This document shows positions 5,640 to 6,931 of a DNA stretch of 6,931 nt, in pieces. Where the stretch lies: the NCBI GenBank assembly GCA_934667465.1, contig CAKUMG010000296.1, forward strand, positions 1 through 6,931, given 5' to 3'. The notes under the pieces were generated by a model. The model ran no database searches, was not told where the DNA came from, and was given only the letters and a program-made list of their open reading frames with translations. Position 1 is the first letter of the stretch; each line of letters begins with the position of its first letter. A program made the position numbers and the translations under genes. This stretch comes from an uncultured Actinoplanes sp. (GTDB taxonomy: Bacteria > Actinomycetota > Actinomycetes > Mycobacteriales > Micromonosporaceae).

Positions 5640-6527
5640 GTGCACCAGCTGCGGCTGTTCGCCGTCCTGGCGGACGAGCTGCACTTCGGCCGCGCCGCCC
5701 GCCGCGTCTTCCTGAGCCAGCCGGCCCTGAGCCAGCAGATCCGCGCCCTGGAGGAGCGTCTCGGGGTCGACCTGATCGACCGGACGTCGCGCCGCGTCGA
5801 CCTGACCCCGGCGGGCCGCGCGCTCGCCCCGGTCGCCCGGGAGATCGTCGACGGCATGCAGCGGCTGCGCGGGCTGGCCGACACCCTGGCCCGCGAGGTC
5901 ACCGGCCACCTGCGCCTCGGCGCGATCGGCGCGGAGGCGGCCATGCCCTACACCGTGGAGATCCTCGCCGAGCTTGCCGCCCGCCACCCGGCCGTCACCG
6001 TCGAGGTGCGCGGCGTCGACTTCGTGGAGCAGTCGGCCGCCCTCGCCGCCGGCGAGCTCGACGCCGCCTTCCTGCGCTCCCCGGTGCCCGCGACCTTCCG
6101 CATCCTGCCCCTGGCCACCGAGCCCCGCGTCGCCTGCCTGCCCGCCACCGACCCCCTGGCCGGGAAGTCGCCGATCACCCTCGCCGACCTGCGCGACCAC
6201 CCGGTCGTCGACGTCCCGCCCGGCGCCCCGCGCGAGTGGTGGGACGACTGGGCCGTCAACCCCCGGCCCGACGGCAGCCTGGTCACGTTCGGCCCGGTCG
6301 TCTCCGACCTCGAGGGCATGCTGCTCGCGGTCGCCCGCGGCCAGGCGATCACGTTCCTCCCGGCGGCGGCGCGCGACTTCTTCCCCCGCCCCGGCGTCGC
6401 CTATGTCGACGTCACGGACCTGCCGCCGTCCGGCGCCTGTCTCGCCTGGCTCCCCGGCCGCCAGGAGCAGCCGGCCCTCGGCGCCCTGGTCGAGGCCGCC
6501 CGCACGGTCGTCGCCCGGTCTTCTTAA
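5640..6527 (+). CDS. LysR-type transcriptional regulator
   Basis: A 295-residue protein, the normal length for the family, that binds DNA as a dimer or tetramer and responds to a small ligand. The N-terminal winged helix-turn-helix is clear: HQLRLFAVLADELHFGRAAR, then LSQPALSQQIRALEERLGV and DRTSRRVDLTPAG (residues about 2-62). A linker helix follows, then a periplasmic-binding-protein-like effector domain (about 85-285). The ELHFGRAA form is common in the CatR/BenM-like branch. I chose GTG 5640: CGGGAG lies 6 nt before it and the protein then starts right at the first HTH strand, as usual. ATG 5622 (adding MGREPS) is possible but would overlap the ATAA/TTAT repeat. The gene is divergent from the esterase, its most likely target. 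Its TAA stop overlaps the stop of the convergent pilin-like gene. Confidence 0.93.
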   Translation: MHQLRLFAVLADELHFGRAARRVFLSQPALSQQIRALEERLGVDLIDRTSRRVDLTPAGRALAPVAREIVDGMQRLRGLADTLAREVTGHLRLGAIGAEAAMPYTVEILAELAARHPAVTVEVRGVDFVEQSAALAAGELDAAFLRSPVPATFRILPLATEPRVACLPATDPLAGKSPITLADLRDHPVVDVPPGAPREWWDDWAVNPRPDGSLVTFGPVVSDLEGMLLAVARGQAITFLPAAARDFFPRPGVAYVDVTDLPPSGACLAWLPGRQEQPALGALVEAARTVVARSS

Positions 6528-6793
6528 CAGCCGGGACCGGCAGCAACGCCCTTGCTGATGCGGTAGGCGGAGATGTCGCCCTTGACGTAGGGCCGCAGCT
6601 GCGTGATCCGGGTCGGGGCGGCGCCGTGCTGCGCGAGGTAGGCCACGATCGCGGTGTCGACCGTGCGGCAGGTCGCCGCGTTCGCGACGGTGGTCGCGGA
6701 GTTGGTCACTGCGCCGGTGTTCAACGCAGCGTAAGAAACACCCGCAATACTCACGGTCACTGCTGCCGCCACAGCGGCTTCGGTCAAGTTCAC
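6524..6793 (-). CDS. Small pilin/pseudopilin-like protein without leader peptide
   Basis: An 89-residue protein resembling a mature type IV pilin or type II pseudopilin. It begins MNLTE, with Glu at position 5, followed by an uncharged hydrophobic stretch (AAVAAAVTVSIAGVSYAAL, 6-24), as in mature pilins, where E5 precedes the helix that packs in the filament core. The segment CRTVDTAIVAYLAQHG...ITQLRPYV (42-70) resembles the helix and loop after the pilin stalk. C42 and the C-terminal C89 could form the disulfide that closes many pilin C-terminal loops. The GTG start at 6793 is firm: AGGAG lies 5 nt upstream and an in-frame TGA (6808-6806) blocks any longer form. There is therefore no prepilin leader with Gly before the cleavage site. 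No secretion or pilus genes are in view. It could also be a small secreted or membrane-anchored protein with chance similarity. Confidence 0.72.
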   Translation of the reverse strand: MNLTEAAVAAAVTVSIAGVSYAALNTGAVTNSATTVANAATCRTVDTAIVAYLAQHGAAPTRITQLRPYVKGDISAYRISKGVAAGPGC

Positions 6794-6883
6794 GAAATCT
6801 CCTGCTCACAACCGTCGGCACGCGCCGATCCAGCCAACCTATCCGCAACTACGCTCAGTGCCGAACGGCCGCGACGGCGGGAA
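6794..6883 (-). promoter_or_regulatory. 5' leader region of the pilin-like gene
   Basis: Non-coding stretch upstream of GTG 6793. It holds the AGGAG ribosome site (6803-6799). If the -10 candidate TAGACT at 6888-6883 is correct, the rest is a leader of roughly 80 nt. I see no riboswitch-like fold or small open frame with good codon use. Confidence 0.35.
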
Positions 6884-6931
6884 GTCTAGCCAAAGGTCTT
6901 ACATTGCGTAAGGTTTGGCGCGACTCTAGAC
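6884..6931. promoter_or_regulatory. Nested inverted repeat, probable operator over divergent promoters
   Basis: Three pairs of arms nest around one centre. The outer pair is GTCTAG (6884-6889) with CTAGAC (6926-6931). The middle pair is GCCAAA (6889-6894) with TTTGGC (6914-6919). The inner pair is CTTAC (6898-6902) with GTAAG (6908-6912), around ATTGC. On the minus strand, TTACGC (6911-6906), 17 nt and TAGACT (6888-6883) is a -35/-10 candidate for the pilin-like gene. On the plus strand, TTGCGT (6905-6910), 16 nt and TAGAC (6927-6931, cut by the edge) is the mirror candidate. CTTAC-N5-GTAAG looks like a TetR/MarR-type dimer site. The right arm ends exactly at the window edge and may continue. 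Confidence 0.55.

Noticed and set aside
5433..6848. N-terminal extension of the esterase to a 728-residue protein
   Set aside because: The added part is antisense to the LysR gene, has low-complexity composition, and would bury the Tat signal in mid-protein.
5615..6889. 424-codon plus-strand frame overlapping LysR
   Set aside because: An Arg/Pro-rich shadow of the LysR reading frame without any domain.

Overview
The window is very GC-rich (about 70% or more by eye). Genes are tightly packed, GTG starts are common and codon third positions are almost always G or C. This fits a high-GC actinomycete. Gene content resembles Streptomyces or Micromonosporaceae (for example Actinoplanes), but no rRNA or other marker fixes the genus. 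Nine protein genes cover nearly everything. I see no tRNA, rRNA, CRISPR array, insertion sequence or transfer boundary, and no gene-free stretch over 300 bases.

Left block (1-3146). A minus-strand operon reads, in transcription order: a BchC-like medium-chain dehydrogenase (1267-2256), a QueD/6-pyruvoyl-tetrahydropterin synthase homologue (868-1266) and a family-4 glycosyltransferase (1-871, cut by the left edge). The first two genes abut with no gap and the last two overlap by 4 nt, so they are almost certainly co-translated. A CDP-alcohol phosphotransferase with an intact active site (2364-3146) is divergent across a 107-nt promoter region. The pterin-synthase homologue has lost its catalytic Cys, one zinc His and the catalytic Asp/His pair. 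This matches what I recall of the Streptomyces coelicolor protein SCO6650, a structure with no zinc and no PTPS activity, encoded near a specialised GTP cyclohydrolase II (SCO6655). Dehydrogenase, degenerate T-fold protein, glycosyltransferase and phospholipid-type transferase together look like part of an uncharacterised actinobacterial pathway. It is the best candidate here for an undescribed system.

Middle block (3149-4585). A secreted Cys-rich lipoprotein (minus) ends 2 nt from the phosphotransferase. A small Trp-rich cytosolic protein of unknown function (plus) is divergent from the lipoprotein. A small His-bearing membrane protein (minus) overlaps the 3' end of the Trp-rich gene by 41 bp.

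Right block (4662-6931). A Tat-type exported serine esterase (minus) is divergent from a LysR-type regulator (plus), a classic regulator/target layout with a GC-rich hairpin between them. The LysR gene overlaps tail-to-tail, within a TTAA, a small minus-strand gene whose product resembles a mature type IV pilin or pseudopilin with no leader peptide. Upstream of that gene, at the right edge, is an elaborate nested inverted repeat that looks like a shared operator for divergent promoters.
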